From assembly GCF_040813715.1 (NCBI RefSeq), contig NZ_JBFOCH010000001.1: a stretch of DNA of 64,000 bases; one strand, written 5' to 3'. The notes beneath the pieces are model-generated. The model searched no databases. It had not been told where the DNA came from and was given only the letters and a program-made list of their open reading frames with translations. Below, in pieces: positions 43,720 through 52,033 of the stretch. Source of the DNA: Mesorhizobium_K marinum. GTDB lineage: Bacteria > Pseudomonadota > Alphaproteobacteria > Rhizobiales > Rhizobiaceae. Made by a program: the position numbers and the translations under genes. Numbering within the stretch: the first letter of the stretch is position 1; every line of letters begins with the position of its first letter.

Positions 43720-44508
43720 CTATTCCGGACGCCCCTCGTAACCGAGATGGCTCGAAATCTGGCCGGCGTGGTGGATGACGATGGCCGCCACGGATGCCTC
43801 GCGATCGGCTGGAAACTGCATCGAGGACGCCGTCGCGCTGATGCTGGCAAAGACCCGGCCGAACTGGTCGCGGATGGGCGCGCCGACACAGCGCAGTCCG
43901 GGCTGGTGCTCGCCATTGTCCAACGCATAGCCACGATCGCGAACCTTCTGCAGTTCGAGCCGCAGCTGCTCGCCATCGGTGATGGTCGAATCGGTATAGC
44001 GCGCGAGGCCGGCCTCGATGACGCGCTGCACGACAGACTCCGGCTGGAAGGCGAGGATGGCCTTGCCGATGCTGGTGCAATGCACCGGCGCGTTTTCGAG
44101 CAGGTTGAGCGGCGTCAGCCCGCCTGGCGCCGGCTCGGCGCGATGGATGACCACCGCGCGCTCGCCGCCGAAGACCGCCAGATGCACGGAAAGGCCCGTC
44201 ATTCGCCCGAGCGCTTCGACATAGGGGCGCGCTTCGCGATGGAGATCCATGTTGGCCAGCATGACATTGCCATAGGCGAAGAGCTTGATGCCGAGGCGAT
44301 AGCGTTCGCGCTCGCGATCCTGGTCGAGGAACCCGACTTCGCGCATCGACGCCAGCAGCCGATGCGTGGTGCTGCGCGGATAGCCGGTGTGCTTGCAGAT
44401 ATCGGCCAGCGACATCGCCCGGTGCGTGGTCGAGAAGCAATCGAGGATCGCCGCGACCTTGCTCAGCGACTTGAGGTTCTCGTCTCTGGACGCTTTCTTT
44501 TCGGCCAT
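43720..44508 (-). CDS. IclR family transcriptional regulator
   Basis: DNA-binding regulator of a catabolic pathway. N-terminal winged helix-turn-helix (about residues 12-75: LSKVAAILDCFSTTHRAMSLADICKHTGYPRSTTHRLL), then the IclR effector domain (about 85-255) with LTPLNLLENAPVHCTSIGKAILA and GLRCVGAPIRD. 262 residues. It lies between the TRAP operon and the divergent lyase gene and very likely controls both through the three shared sites. Its own promoter carries one of those sites, which suggests autoregulation. Confidence 0.93.
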   Translation of the reverse strand: MAEKKASRDENLKSLSKVAAILDCFSTTHRAMSLADICKHTGYPRSTTHRLLASMREVGFLDQDRERERYRLGIKLFAYGNVMLANMDLHREARPYVEALGRMTGLSVHLAVFGGERAVVIHRAEPAPGGLTPLNLLENAPVHCTSIGKAILAFQPESVVQRVIEAGLARYTDSTITDGEQLRLELQKVRDRGYALDNGEHQPGLRCVGAPIRDQFGRVFASISATASSMQFPADREASVAAIVIHHAGQISSHLGYEGRPE

Positions 44509-44522
44509 GCCCTGATCCGCCG

Positions 44523-44571
44523 TTTCCCGCTATCCGGAATAGACAATGGCCGCCCGGAGCACAATAGCCAA
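44523..44571 (-). promoter_or_regulatory. Promoter and operator of the IclR gene
   Basis: On the reverse strand TTGGCT (44566-44571), 17-base spacer, CATTGT (44543-44548). The operator-like site TCCCG-CTAT-CCGGAA (within 44523-44542) directly follows the -10 and ends about 15 bases before the start codon. Confidence 0.45.
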
Positions 44572-44596
44572 CGCGAGCGGGCAGCCGGCGAAGAAA

Positions 44597-44663
44597 TTGA
44601 CGGCGGAACGAGTCACTGCTACATCGACACTATTGCGGTTTTAAATCCCGTTATTCGGGATAG
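44597..44663 (+). promoter_or_regulatory. Promoter and operator of the DHDPS-family lyase gene
   Basis: TTGACG (44597-44602), 17-base spacer, TACATC (44620-44625). The best of the three operator sites, TCCCG-TTAT-TCGGGA, lies at 44644-44663 just downstream of the predicted start, a position that suits a repressor roadblock. Confidence 0.5.
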
Positions 44664-44689
44664 TGATTTGAATGCGAGGGAGAAGAGAC

Positions 44690-45589
44690 TTGTCCGTACT
44701 GTCCGCCGATCAACGCCACGCCATCACCGGCATCCTGCCGCCCATCACCAGCCCGTTCACCGAGACCGGCGCGCTTGACGCCGGCGGCTTCGCCGAGCAG
44801 GTCGACTTCATCATGGCCGCGGGCGCCCGCGGCATCGTCATCGGCGGCAGCACGGGTGAAGGCCATACCCTCAACCGGCAGGAGTTCGACACCTCGATGC
44901 GCGCCTCATCGGACGCGCTGAACGGCCGCGGCAGCCTGCTGGCCGGCCTCATCGTCAACAGCACCCAGGAAGCCATCGACCGCGTGAAGATGCTCGACGG
45001 GCTCAAGGTGGATGCCCTGCAGGTCACCCCGGTGCACTATCTGTTCAAGCCGGGCGCGCAGGCCACCATCGACCATTTCAAGGCGATCGCCGACAGCACC
45101 GACATCCCGATCCTGATCTACAACGTCATCCAGTGGAACTACCTCGGCGTCGACCTGATGCTGCGCATCATGGATGAAGTGCCGGGCGTCGTCGGCATGA
45201 AGCAGAGCAACGGCGACCTCAAGTCGGTCTCGGACCTGCTGATGCGCCTCAAGCCGCACAACGTCATCATCACCGGCATCGACGCGATGCTCTATCCGGC
45301 CTTCTCGCTGGGCGCCCATGGCGCCATCACGGCGCTGACCGCCGCGGCTCCCGCCGCCGTGGTTCGGCTCTGGAACGCGGTCGAGGCCAAGGACTACGAA
45401 CTCGCCAAGGACCTGCATTTCAAGCTCGGCGCGCTCTACAACGCCTTCAATCACGACAACCTGCCGGCCTGCACCAAATACGCCCAGCATCGCCAGGGCA
45501 TCCGCATGTTCTATCCGAAGTCGCCGATGGAGCATGTCAGCGACGAACAGAAAGTCCGCATCGATAGCGCGCTCAACGCGCTGATCTGA
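44690..45589 (+). CDS. Dihydrodipicolinate synthase / N-acetylneuraminate lyase family protein
   Basis: Class I aldolase-type TIM barrel. The Schiff-base lysine is in VVGMKQSNGDL and the catalytic tyrosine in PILIYNV; the N-terminal ligand loop is GGSTGEGHTLN (in place of GTTGE). The best start is TTG 44690, because GGGAG lies about 8 bases upstream and the product begins SVLSADQRHAITG; an in-frame ATG at 44672 lacks a ribosome site. About 299 residues. The context (TRAP transporter, IclR regulator) suggests a catabolic 2-keto-3-deoxy acid aldolase or dehydratase and not lysine synthesis, but the substrate is not shown. Confidence 0.88.
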   Translation: MSVLSADQRHAITGILPPITSPFTETGALDAGGFAEQVDFIMAAGARGIVIGGSTGEGHTLNRQEFDTSMRASSDALNGRGSLLAGLIVNSTQEAIDRVKMLDGLKVDALQVTPVHYLFKPGAQATIDHFKAIADSTDIPILIYNVIQWNYLGVDLMLRIMDEVPGVVGMKQSNGDLKSVSDLLMRLKPHNVIITGIDAMLYPAFSLGAHGAITALTAAAPAAVVRLWNAVEAKDYELAKDLHFKLGALYNAFNHDNLPACTKYAQHRQGIRMFYPKSPMEHVSDEQKVRIDSALNALI

Positions 45590-45746
45590 CGCTTCAGGCG
45601 CAGGGCCTCGCCCTGCGCCGCCCACTTCGACGGGAACGCCGACACTTTTCCGGTTCCAGCGAACCGCGATCCGCAAAGTGATGCGGCGACCCTCGGCCTG
45701 GCGGGCCCTCGGCCTACCCGCCAAAATCCGGTTCAACTGAAGAAGG

Positions 45747-45831
45747 TGGTGCGGGTGGCCGGGATCGAACCGGCACTCCTTTCGGAACTGGATTTTGAGT
45801 CCAGCGCGTCTACCAATTCCACCACACCCGC
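45747..45831 (-). tRNA. tRNA-Leu (anticodon CAA)
   Basis: 85-nt class II tRNA on the reverse strand with encoded CCA. Acceptor GCGGGTG, anticodon stem-loop CTGGA-CTCAAAA-TCCAG giving CAA, a long variable arm (TTCCGAAAGGA), and T-loop GGTTCGATCC. It reads UUG leucine codons. It stands alone between the lyase and DedA-like genes. Confidence 0.97.
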
Positions 45832-46060
45832 ACGCTGCGGCGCCAGCCGCTCCGTACGCCAAGGGCGCACCGGACCTGCCGACTACTTGAGACGCGACGC
45901 GCCGTCAACTGCGCGCCGGCCGCGGATCTGCCCCGCCGGGGTCTGCGGCCTTTGCGCGCATTTTTGCCGGTCGCCCCTGCCCGCGCCGGCCTTCCGGCGC
46001 TCCGCCATTGTGCGCCGCGCGAAATCTTCCTAAAGACGGCGGTCCGCACGGGAGCGCCGC

Positions 46061-46642
46061 ATGCTTCGAAAGATCTACGACTGGACCATGGCGCTCGCGC
46101 GCACTCGACATGCCGAGCGTTCGCTCGCCGGCGTTTCCTTCGCCGAAAGCTCGTTCTTCCCGATCCCGCCCGACGTGCTGCTGATACCGATGGTGCTGGC
46201 GCAGCGGCAGAAGTGGGTGCGCTACGCGCTGATCTGCACGATCGCCTCGGTGGCCGGGGCGGTGCTCGGCTACTTCATCGGCGCCGTCCTGTTCGACGCG
46301 GTAGGCCGGCCGATCATCGACTTCTACAAGGCCGAGGACGCGTTCGGCCGGATCCAGCAATGGTACGACACCTGGGGCGCCTGGGGCATCCTGTTCGGCG
46401 CGGTGACACCCTTCCCCTACAAGATCCTGACGATCTTCTCGGGCTTCGCCGGCTTCAACCTGGTCACGCTGATCCTCGTCTCGATCCTCGGGCGCGGCCT
46501 GCGCTTCTTCGTCGTTTCCTGGCTGCTGCACCGGTTCGGCGAGCCAATCCGGATGTTCATCGAGAAGAACCTCGGACTGCTCTTCACCCTGTTCATGGTG
46601 CTGCTGATCGGCGGCTTCGCCGCCGTGCGCTACGTATTCTGA
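46061..46642 (+). CDS. DedA/YqaA family membrane protein (SNARE-associated domain)
   Basis: Inner-membrane protein of 193 residues of the YqaA branch of the DedA superfamily; relatives are implicated in lipid flipping and membrane homeostasis. Signatures are SFAESSFFPIPPDVLLIPMVL near the N-terminus and GAVTPFPYKILTIFSGFAGF (about residues 113-132), with several hydrophobic helices. ATG follows GGGAGCG. dsbB follows after 7 bases, so they form an operon. Confidence 0.88.
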   Translation: MLRKIYDWTMALARTRHAERSLAGVSFAESSFFPIPPDVLLIPMVLAQRQKWVRYALICTIASVAGAVLGYFIGAVLFDAVGRPIIDFYKAEDAFGRIQQWYDTWGAWGILFGAVTPFPYKILTIFSGFAGFNLVTLILVSILGRGLRFFVVSWLLHRFGEPIRMFIEKNLGLLFTLFMVLLIGGFAAVRYVF

Positions 46643-46649
46643 GGCAAGC

Positions 46650-47156
46650 ATGACACTCACCGGAGCCACCGGCAGAACCCAGACCATCGGCGCAGCGCTT
46701 GCCGGCCTCGGCATGGCCGTCGCCGTCGGCACCGCCCTCGGCTTCCAGCATCTGGGCGGCTACATTCCGTGCAAGCTCTGCTTCGAGCAACGCATCCCGC
46801 ACTATATCGGCATCCCGGTGATGGCGCTGGCGTTGGTCTCGTCGCTCCTGAAGCTGCCCCCGGTAATCACCCGCGGGCTGCTGGCGGTCGGCGCCGGACT
46901 GATGATCTGGAGCACCTATCTCGGCGCGAATCACTCCGGCGTGGAATGGGGGTTCTGGCCCGGCCCGACCGACTGCGGCGCGATCCCGCCGTCCGACCGC
47001 GCGGGCAGCCTGCTCGACCAGCTGAACATGGTGATCCCGCCGTCATGCGACGAGGCGGCCGGACGTTTCCTCGGATTGTCCTTCGCCGGCTGGAACACCG
47101 TCGCGAGCCTGGGCATCGGCGCCATCGCCGCCATCGCGGCGTTCCGCAAGGCGTGA
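46650..47156 (+). CDS. dsbB: Disulfide bond formation protein B
   Basis: Membrane quinone reductase that reoxidises DsbA. Four membrane helices, the first periplasmic CxxC in PCKLCFEQR (about residues 37-45), and a second cysteine pair in the later loop (DCGAIPP ... PPSCDEAAGR), with the following FLGLSFAGWN typical of the family. 168 residues. The ribosome site GAGG overlaps the stop codon of the DedA-like gene. Confidence 0.92.
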   Translation: MTLTGATGRTQTIGAALAGLGMAVAVGTALGFQHLGGYIPCKLCFEQRIPHYIGIPVMALALVSSLLKLPPVITRGLLAVGAGLMIWSTYLGANHSGVEWGFWPGPTDCGAIPPSDRAGSLLDQLNMVIPPSCDEAAGRFLGLSFAGWNTVASLGIGAIAAIAAFRKA

Positions 47157-47160
47157 AGGG

Positions 47161-47718
47161 CTACGGCTCGAGTTCCACGTCCCAGTAGAGATAGTCCATC
47201 CAGCTTTCGTGCAGATAGTTGGGCGGGAACAGCCGGCCGTTGTTGTGCAGGTCCTGGACCGTCGGCTTGAAGGGCTTCTGCAGCGGCCACATCTTGGCCT
47301 GCGCCGGCATCATGCCGCCCTTCCTGAGGTTGCAGGGCGAGCAGGCGGCGACCACGTTCTCCCAGGTCGTCGCGCCGCCGCAGCGTCTGGGCGTCACGTG
47401 GTCGAACGTCAGGTCCTCCGGCGTACCGCAATACTGGCACTGGAAGCGGTCGCGCAGGAAAACGTTGAACCGCGTGAAGGCGGGATGGCGCGACGGCTTG
47501 ACGTAACTCTTGAGGCTGACGACGCTCGGCAGCTTCATCGAGAAGGTCGGCGAAGAAACCTGGTGCTCGTACTCGGCGACGATGTTCACGCGGTCGAGGA
47601 ACACCGCCTTGATAGCGTCCTGCCAGGACCAGAGCGACAGCGGATAGTAGCTGAGCGGCCGGTAGTCGGCATTGAGAACCAGAGCCGGCAGCCCGTCCGG
47701 GGACACCGCGATCGTCAC
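47161..47718 (-). CDS. HNH endonuclease
   Basis: Protein of 185 residues with a zinc-associated HNH fold: CQYCG (about residue 94), then DHVTPRRCGGATTWENVVAACSPCN with the HNH residues, and RKGG. This solitary family is common in alphaproteobacteria; its biological target is not known and no partner restriction or toxin gene is adjacent. GTG 47718 follows GGGAG. Convergent with dsbB, 4 bases apart. Confidence 0.9.
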   Translation of the reverse strand: MTIAVSPDGLPALVLNADYRPLSYYPLSLWSWQDAIKAVFLDRVNIVAEYEHQVSSPTFSMKLPSVVSLKSYVKPSRHPAFTRFNVFLRDRFQCQYCGTPEDLTFDHVTPRRCGGATTWENVVAACSPCNLRKGGMMPAQAKMWPLQKPFKPTVQDLHNNGRLFPPNYLHESWMDYLYWDVELEP

Positions 47719-47848
47719 TTGCGACTCCCTTCTCGGACCACGTTGCGATCCGCCGCGATAGTGTCGACGGGAGATGACAGCAGTGTGAACCGACCCGCAC
47801 CCTGTGCGGACCGGGGCCTTGTCGCGCGGATCGCTCTATGTGCCAGGC

Positions 47849-48508
47849 TTATGAAGGCGGCGCACCCTCCCGATCTCGGATATGCCGATAATACGCCCAG
47901 AAAAGCCGCGACGCCACCCCTCGATGCGGGGCCCATGTTTCGGCGATCCGGCGGAGCGCGTCCTCGGCCGGCCTCGGGTCGATGCCGAGGGCGCGGCCGA
48001 CGGCGGTCTGCAGCGCCACGTCGCGGGCCGGAAAGACGTCGGGATGGCCGGCCGCGGACAGGAGATAGACCTCCGCCGTCCAGCGCCCGATGCCGCTGAC
48101 CGACGTCAGGGCGGCGATCGCCTGCTCCGCGTCGAGGTCGCAGAGCCGGACGAGATCAAGCCCGCCGAGCACGGCCTCGCTTGCCGCGCGCAGCGTGCGC
48201 ACCTTCGGCCGGGACAGCCCGGCCGCCCGGAACACGGTGTCATCGGCGGCGGCGAGGGCATGCGGCGTCAACGGATCGACCAGGCTTGCCAGCCTGCCGA
48301 AGATGGCGTCGGCGCTGGCGCGCGAGACCTGCTGGGCGACGACGATCGAGACGAGGCTGGCGAAGCCGGGCTCGGCGCGGCGCAGCGGCACGTCGCCGGC
48401 CAGCGCCCTCACCTTCTCCAGCCGCGGGTCGGCGGCGCAGAGCCGGTCGAGCGCCGCGACGACGTCGTCGATATGGTCGATCCGGCCTGGCATCCCTTGT
48501 GCGCTCAT
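47849..48508 (-). CDS. DNA-3-methyladenine glycosylase II (HhH-GPD, AlkA-like)
   Basis: Base-excision repair glycosylase that removes alkylated purines. The HhH-GPD core is visible: SIVVAQQVSRASADAIFGRL, the hairpin LTSVSGIGRWTAEVYLL, and the catalytic aspartate in FPARDVALQTAVG. No iron-sulfur cysteines. ATG 48508 is chosen because the longer upstream frame (to 48853) is antisense to the gluQ gene. 219 residues. Divergent from the gluQ gene. Confidence 0.9.
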   Translation of the reverse strand: MSAQGMPGRIDHIDDVVAALDRLCAADPRLEKVRALAGDVPLRRAEPGFASLVSIVVAQQVSRASADAIFGRLASLVDPLTPHALAAADDTVFRAAGLSRPKVRTLRAASEAVLGGLDLVRLCDLDAEQAIAALTSVSGIGRWTAEVYLLSAAGHPDVFPARDVALQTAVGRALGIDPRPAEDALRRIAETWAPHRGVASRLFWAYYRHIRDREGAPPS

Positions 48509-48585
48509 GGTCCGACGGATAGCAATCCGCTGATGACGACGCCAACCCGAAAACCCGTCGCTCCTGACAGTCCGGCCCGGTTCCG

Positions 48586-49458
48586 ATGAGCCGACCGGTG
48601 TTTCGCTTCGCGCCGAGCCCGAACGGCGAGCTTCACCTCGGCCATGCCTACTCGGCGCTGCTGAACCAGCGGATGGCGCGGGCCGCGGGCGGCCGACTCC
48701 TGCTGCGCATCGAGGACATCGACACGGCGCGCTGCACCCCGCAATTCGAGGAGGGCATCTATCGCGACCTCGCCTGGCTCGGCATCGCCTGGGAAACGCC
48801 GGTGCGCCGCCAGTCGGAGCATTTCGACGACTATGCGGGCCTATTGCGGACACTGATCGCGCAGGAACTGGTCTATCCGGCCTTCATGAGTCGCGGCGAG
48901 GCTCGCGCCCATATCGCCGAAGCCGAGGCAGGCGGGCGATCCTGGCCGCGCGATCCGGACGGCGTTCCCGTCTACCCCGGCCTCGACAGGCGGCTCGGCG
49001 AGCGCGAACGCAAACGGCGCATCGCCGACGGGCAGCCCTTCGCCTGGCGCCTGGATACGGGATTGGCGCTCGCAGGGCTGAGCGGGCCGCTGGCCTGGGA
49101 CGAACTGTCGGGGGAAACGGGTCTGGCGCGGACGGTCGAGGCGGACCCCAAAGCGTGGGGCGACGTGATCCTGGCACGCAGGGAAATCGCGACGAGCTAC
49201 CACCTGTCCGTCGTCGCCGACGACGCCGGACAGGGCGTCACCCATGTCGTGCGCGGACGCGACCTCTACAGCGCCACAGCCATCCACCGCCTGCTGCAGG
49301 AACTGCTCGGCCTGCCGGCCCCGGCCTATTGCCATCACCGCCTGATCCTCGGCCCGGACGGCCGCAAGCTCTCGAAAAGCCTCGGCGACACCGGGCTTGC
49401 CGCCCTGCGCGCGGCCGGTCGCACGCCGCAGGAGATAAAGGAGATGGTCGGGCTTTGA
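48586..49458 (+). CDS. gluQ: Glutamyl-queuosine tRNA(Asp) synthetase
   Basis: Class I synthetase paralogue that attaches glutamate to queuosine in tRNA-Asp. HIGH-type motif NGELHLGHAYSALLNQ (about residues 13-28), LLRIEDIDTARC, and a KMSKS-type KLSKSLGDTG near residue 262. The anticodon-binding domain of GluRS is missing, which fits the 290-residue length. Stop of this gene and stop of the next convergent gene are 3 bases apart. Confidence 0.93.
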   Translation: MSRPVFRFAPSPNGELHLGHAYSALLNQRMARAAGGRLLLRIEDIDTARCTPQFEEGIYRDLAWLGIAWETPVRRQSEHFDDYAGLLRTLIAQELVYPAFMSRGEARAHIAEAEAGGRSWPRDPDGVPVYPGLDRRLGERERKRRIADGQPFAWRLDTGLALAGLSGPLAWDELSGETGLARTVEADPKAWGDVILARREIATSYHLSVVADDAGQGVTHVVRGRDLYSATAIHRLLQELLGLPAPAYCHHRLILGPDGRKLSKSLGDTGLAALRAAGRTPQEIKEMVGL

Positions 49459-49461
49459 GGG

Positions 49462-49749
49462 TCAGACGCGGCCGACGCCGGCCTTGATGAGCGCGAGCAG
49501 GCTGACCGTGGCGAAGGCGCCGCCCAGGCCCCACGCCACCGCCAGCTTGAGGTCGCGCAGGCTGATGCCCCAGCTGTTGGCGAGCAGAACCGCGAGGAAG
49601 AAGCCGAGGGTGAAGAGCAGCATGTTGCCGGTCGGGCCGAAACCGTCGTCGCGCATGATGGCGTCGAGCGCGGCCCCGAAAAAGAAGGCAAGGACGGCGA
49701 CCGTCGCCACCGCCATCATCAGCCAGCCCGGCTCAAGGTTCCAGATCAT
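49462..49749 (-). CDS. Small conserved membrane protein, function unknown
   Basis: 95 residues with three hydrophobic segments (about residues 9-27, 40-58, 69-88) linked by a conserved-looking AIMRDDGFGPTGNML loop. ATG 49749 is chosen because GGAAAGGG stands just before it; a longer frame to 49815 has no such site. Similar short proteins occur in Rhizobiales. No partner gene is evident. Confidence 0.75.
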   Translation of the reverse strand: MIWNLEPGWLMMAVATVAVLAFFFGAALDAIMRDDGFGPTGNMLLFTLGFFLAVLLANSWGISLRDLKLAVAWGLGGAFATVSLLALIKAGVGRV

Positions 49750-49912
49750 GTCTGCCCTTTCCGGCGATCGGCGGAGCAGGTGCAGGCGCGGCCCCGCCAC
49801 CGTTCCGCGATTCAATGCGCCTGATGTTATGGATCAATCGTTTCGCTTTGATTGCCCGAATGATTGGCATTAGAGCGAAACCGTCCACGCTTCTCCAACC
49901 ATTGGCGCCACA

Positions 49913-50794
49913 ATGACCTCCGCCAAGCGGCTTATCCCCGCAGCCTTCGTGTTCCTCTGGGCAACCGGCTTCATCGGCGCGCGCTATGCGATGCCCTGGG
50001 CGGAGCCGTTCACCTTCCTGGCTGCGCGCTTCGCCATCGCCTTCGCCCTCCTTGCCGCCGCCGCCCTGCTGTGGCGCTCCGCCCGCTTCGGCACGCGCGA
50101 CACGCTGATGGCCGGCATCGCCGGCATGCTGATGCACGGCGTCTATCTCGGCGGCGTCTTCTGGGCGATCCGCCACGGCATGCCGGCGGGCCTGTCGGCG
50201 CTGATCGTGGGGCTGCAGCCGCTGATCACCGCCGTGCTCGCTGGCAGCCTGCTCGGCGAGCGCATCCTGCCGCGCCACTGGGCCGGGCTGGCCGCCGGGT
50301 TCGCCGGCGTCGTCGTCGTGCTGGCCCCGAAGCTCGGCGCGATCGGCGGCGGCGTGACCGTTGCGACGCTCGCCGCCTGCTTCGTCGCGGTGGCCGGCAT
50401 GAGCGCCGGCACCATCTGGCAGAAGAAGTTCCTGTCCGGAAGCGACCTGCTGGCCGGCACGTGCTGGCAGTATGCCGGCGCGGCGCTGATGATGACCGTG
50501 TTCTCCTTCGCCTTCGAGACGCGCTCAGTCACGCTGAACGGCGAGCTCGTCTTCGCCATGGCATGGCTGGTCCTGGTGCTGTCGATCGGCGCGATCGGGC
50601 TCCTGATGGTGATGATCCGCGACGGCGAGATGTCCAAGGTGGCCTCGCTGTTCTACCTCGTCCCGGCGGTCACCGCGCTGATCGCCTGGGCGCTGTTCGG
50701 CGAGGAACTGTCGCTGGTGCAGATCGCCGGCATGGCGCTCGCGACCTTCGGCGTCGCGCTGGCGACGCAACGCGCGCCCGCGACGGCCGCCTAG
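49913..50794 (+). CDS. DMT/EamA family transporter
   Basis: Drug/metabolite-type exporter of 293 residues with ten predicted helices in two EamA repeats. Typical features are LWATGFIGARYAMPWAEPFTF at the N-terminus, the repeat end LLGERILPRHWAGLAAGFAGVVVVL and the second repeat end FGEELSLVQIAGMALATFGVAL. Substrate unknown. Its TAG stop overlaps the stop of the convergent YihY gene (shared CTAG). Confidence 0.9.
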   Translation: MTSAKRLIPAAFVFLWATGFIGARYAMPWAEPFTFLAARFAIAFALLAAAALLWRSARFGTRDTLMAGIAGMLMHGVYLGGVFWAIRHGMPAGLSALIVGLQPLITAVLAGSLLGERILPRHWAGLAAGFAGVVVVLAPKLGAIGGGVTVATLAACFVAVAGMSAGTIWQKKFLSGSDLLAGTCWQYAGAALMMTVFSFAFETRSVTLNGELVFAMAWLVLVLSIGAIGLLMVMIRDGEMSKVASLFYLVPAVTALIAWALFGEELSLVQIAGMALATFGVALATQRAPATAA

Positions 50795-51642
50795 CGCGGA
50801 ACCCGCGCCCGCGCCTCGAAATAGTGGCTGATGGCGGCGTTGAGTTCGCCGCCGAGGATGAAGATCATCGAGACGATGTAGAGGAAGACGACCGCCACCA
50901 TGATCGAGGCGAGGCCCGCATAGGTGGTGACGTAGGACGAGAAGCGATCGAGATAGCCGGCGAAGATCGTCGAGCCGACCAGCCAGCCGATCAGCGTGAA
51001 GATGATGCCGGGCACGATGTCGACGAAACGCCGCTTGCCGGCGGGCAGCCAGACATGCACGGCGACCAGGCCGAGCACGATGACCATCGAGGCGATGACG
51101 AAGCGCCAGAGCGTGATGGTGCCGAGATAGGGCTCGATCCACTCGAACCGCGCCAGCGCCAGGCGCACCATCAGCGGCGCGAAGACCAGCAGCACGCTGA
51201 TGGCGAGGAAGCCGATCGTGGCGATCAGCACGAAGGCGAGGCTCTGCACGCGCCGGAACAGGAAGGAGCGGGTCTCGACGACCCGGTAGGCGCGGTTGAG
51301 CGCGGTGCGCAGCGATTCGATGCCGTTGGAGGCGAAAAACGCCGCCAGCAGCGCGCCGTAGGTCAGGAGGTCGCTGCGCTGCACCGTCAGCACGTTGACG
51401 ACCTCGCGCGAGATCGGCGCGGCGATCTGTTCGGGCCACGTGTCGAAGACGAGGTGGACCGCCGTCTCGGCAAACGCGTCGGCACCGAGGAAGCTCGCCA
51501 GCGTCGTCGCGAAGATGAGGAACGGGAACAGCGCCATCAGGGCGGTGATCGCCAGATGGCTCGCCATCGACCAGCCGTCGTCGTAGTTGAAGTGGCCGAA
51601 TGCGTCGAACAGGATGCGCTTCAGCGCGACGACCCTGCGCAT
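50791..51642 (-). CDS. YihY/BrkB family inner-membrane protein
   Basis: 283-residue membrane protein with about six helices, formerly labelled ribonuclease BN. Signatures are DDGWSMASHLAITALMALFPFLIF and the C-terminal GGELNAAISHY. Role unknown; often viewed as a putative transporter. The full gene is intact here, but its 5' ~155 bases and the upstream region are repeated after N51736. Confidence 0.9.
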   Translation of the reverse strand: MRRVVALKRILFDAFGHFNYDDGWSMASHLAITALMALFPFLIFATTLASFLGADAFAETAVHLVFDTWPEQIAAPISREVVNVLTVQRSDLLTYGALLAAFFASNGIESLRTALNRAYRVVETRSFLFRRVQSLAFVLIATIGFLAISVLLVFAPLMVRLALARFEWIEPYLGTITLWRFVIASMVIVLGLVAVHVWLPAGKRRFVDIVPGIIFTLIGWLVGSTIFAGYLDRFSSYVTTYAGLASIMVAVVFLYIVSMIFILGGELNAAISHYFEARARVPR

Positions 51643-51991
51643 TCAGTTGGCTTCCACGGCTGGCCGGACCAGGATCACGCTCGCCCTCCGTAACGTCGTG
51701 CAGTCATTGTTTCCCGCATCCGAATATGGGAAGGGNCGCCCCGAGGAAGCTTGCCAGCGTCGTCGCGAAGATGAGGAACGGGAACAGCGCCATCAGGGCG
51801 GTGATCGCCAGATGGCTCGCCATCGACCAGCCGTCGTCGTAGTTGAAGTGGCCGAATGCGTCGAACAGGATGCGCTTCAGCGCGACGACCCTGCGCATTC
51901 AGTTGGCTTCCACGGCTGGCCGGACCAGGATCACGCTCGCCCTCCGTAACGTCGTGCAGTCATTGTTTCCCGCATCCGAATATGGGAAGGG
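51485..51991. other. Unmerged contig join: repeated 5' end of the YihY gene and its upstream region
   Basis: Bases 51485-51735 recur at 51741-51991, around N51736, with at least one difference. The short minus-strand frame at 51740-51898 is only the second copy of the YihY start. It doubles the region between YihY and the SDR gene. Confidence 0.88.
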
Positions 51992-52033
51992 ATTGCCGAA
52001 AATGGCAAGTCTTGAACGGTATCGGCCGACGGC

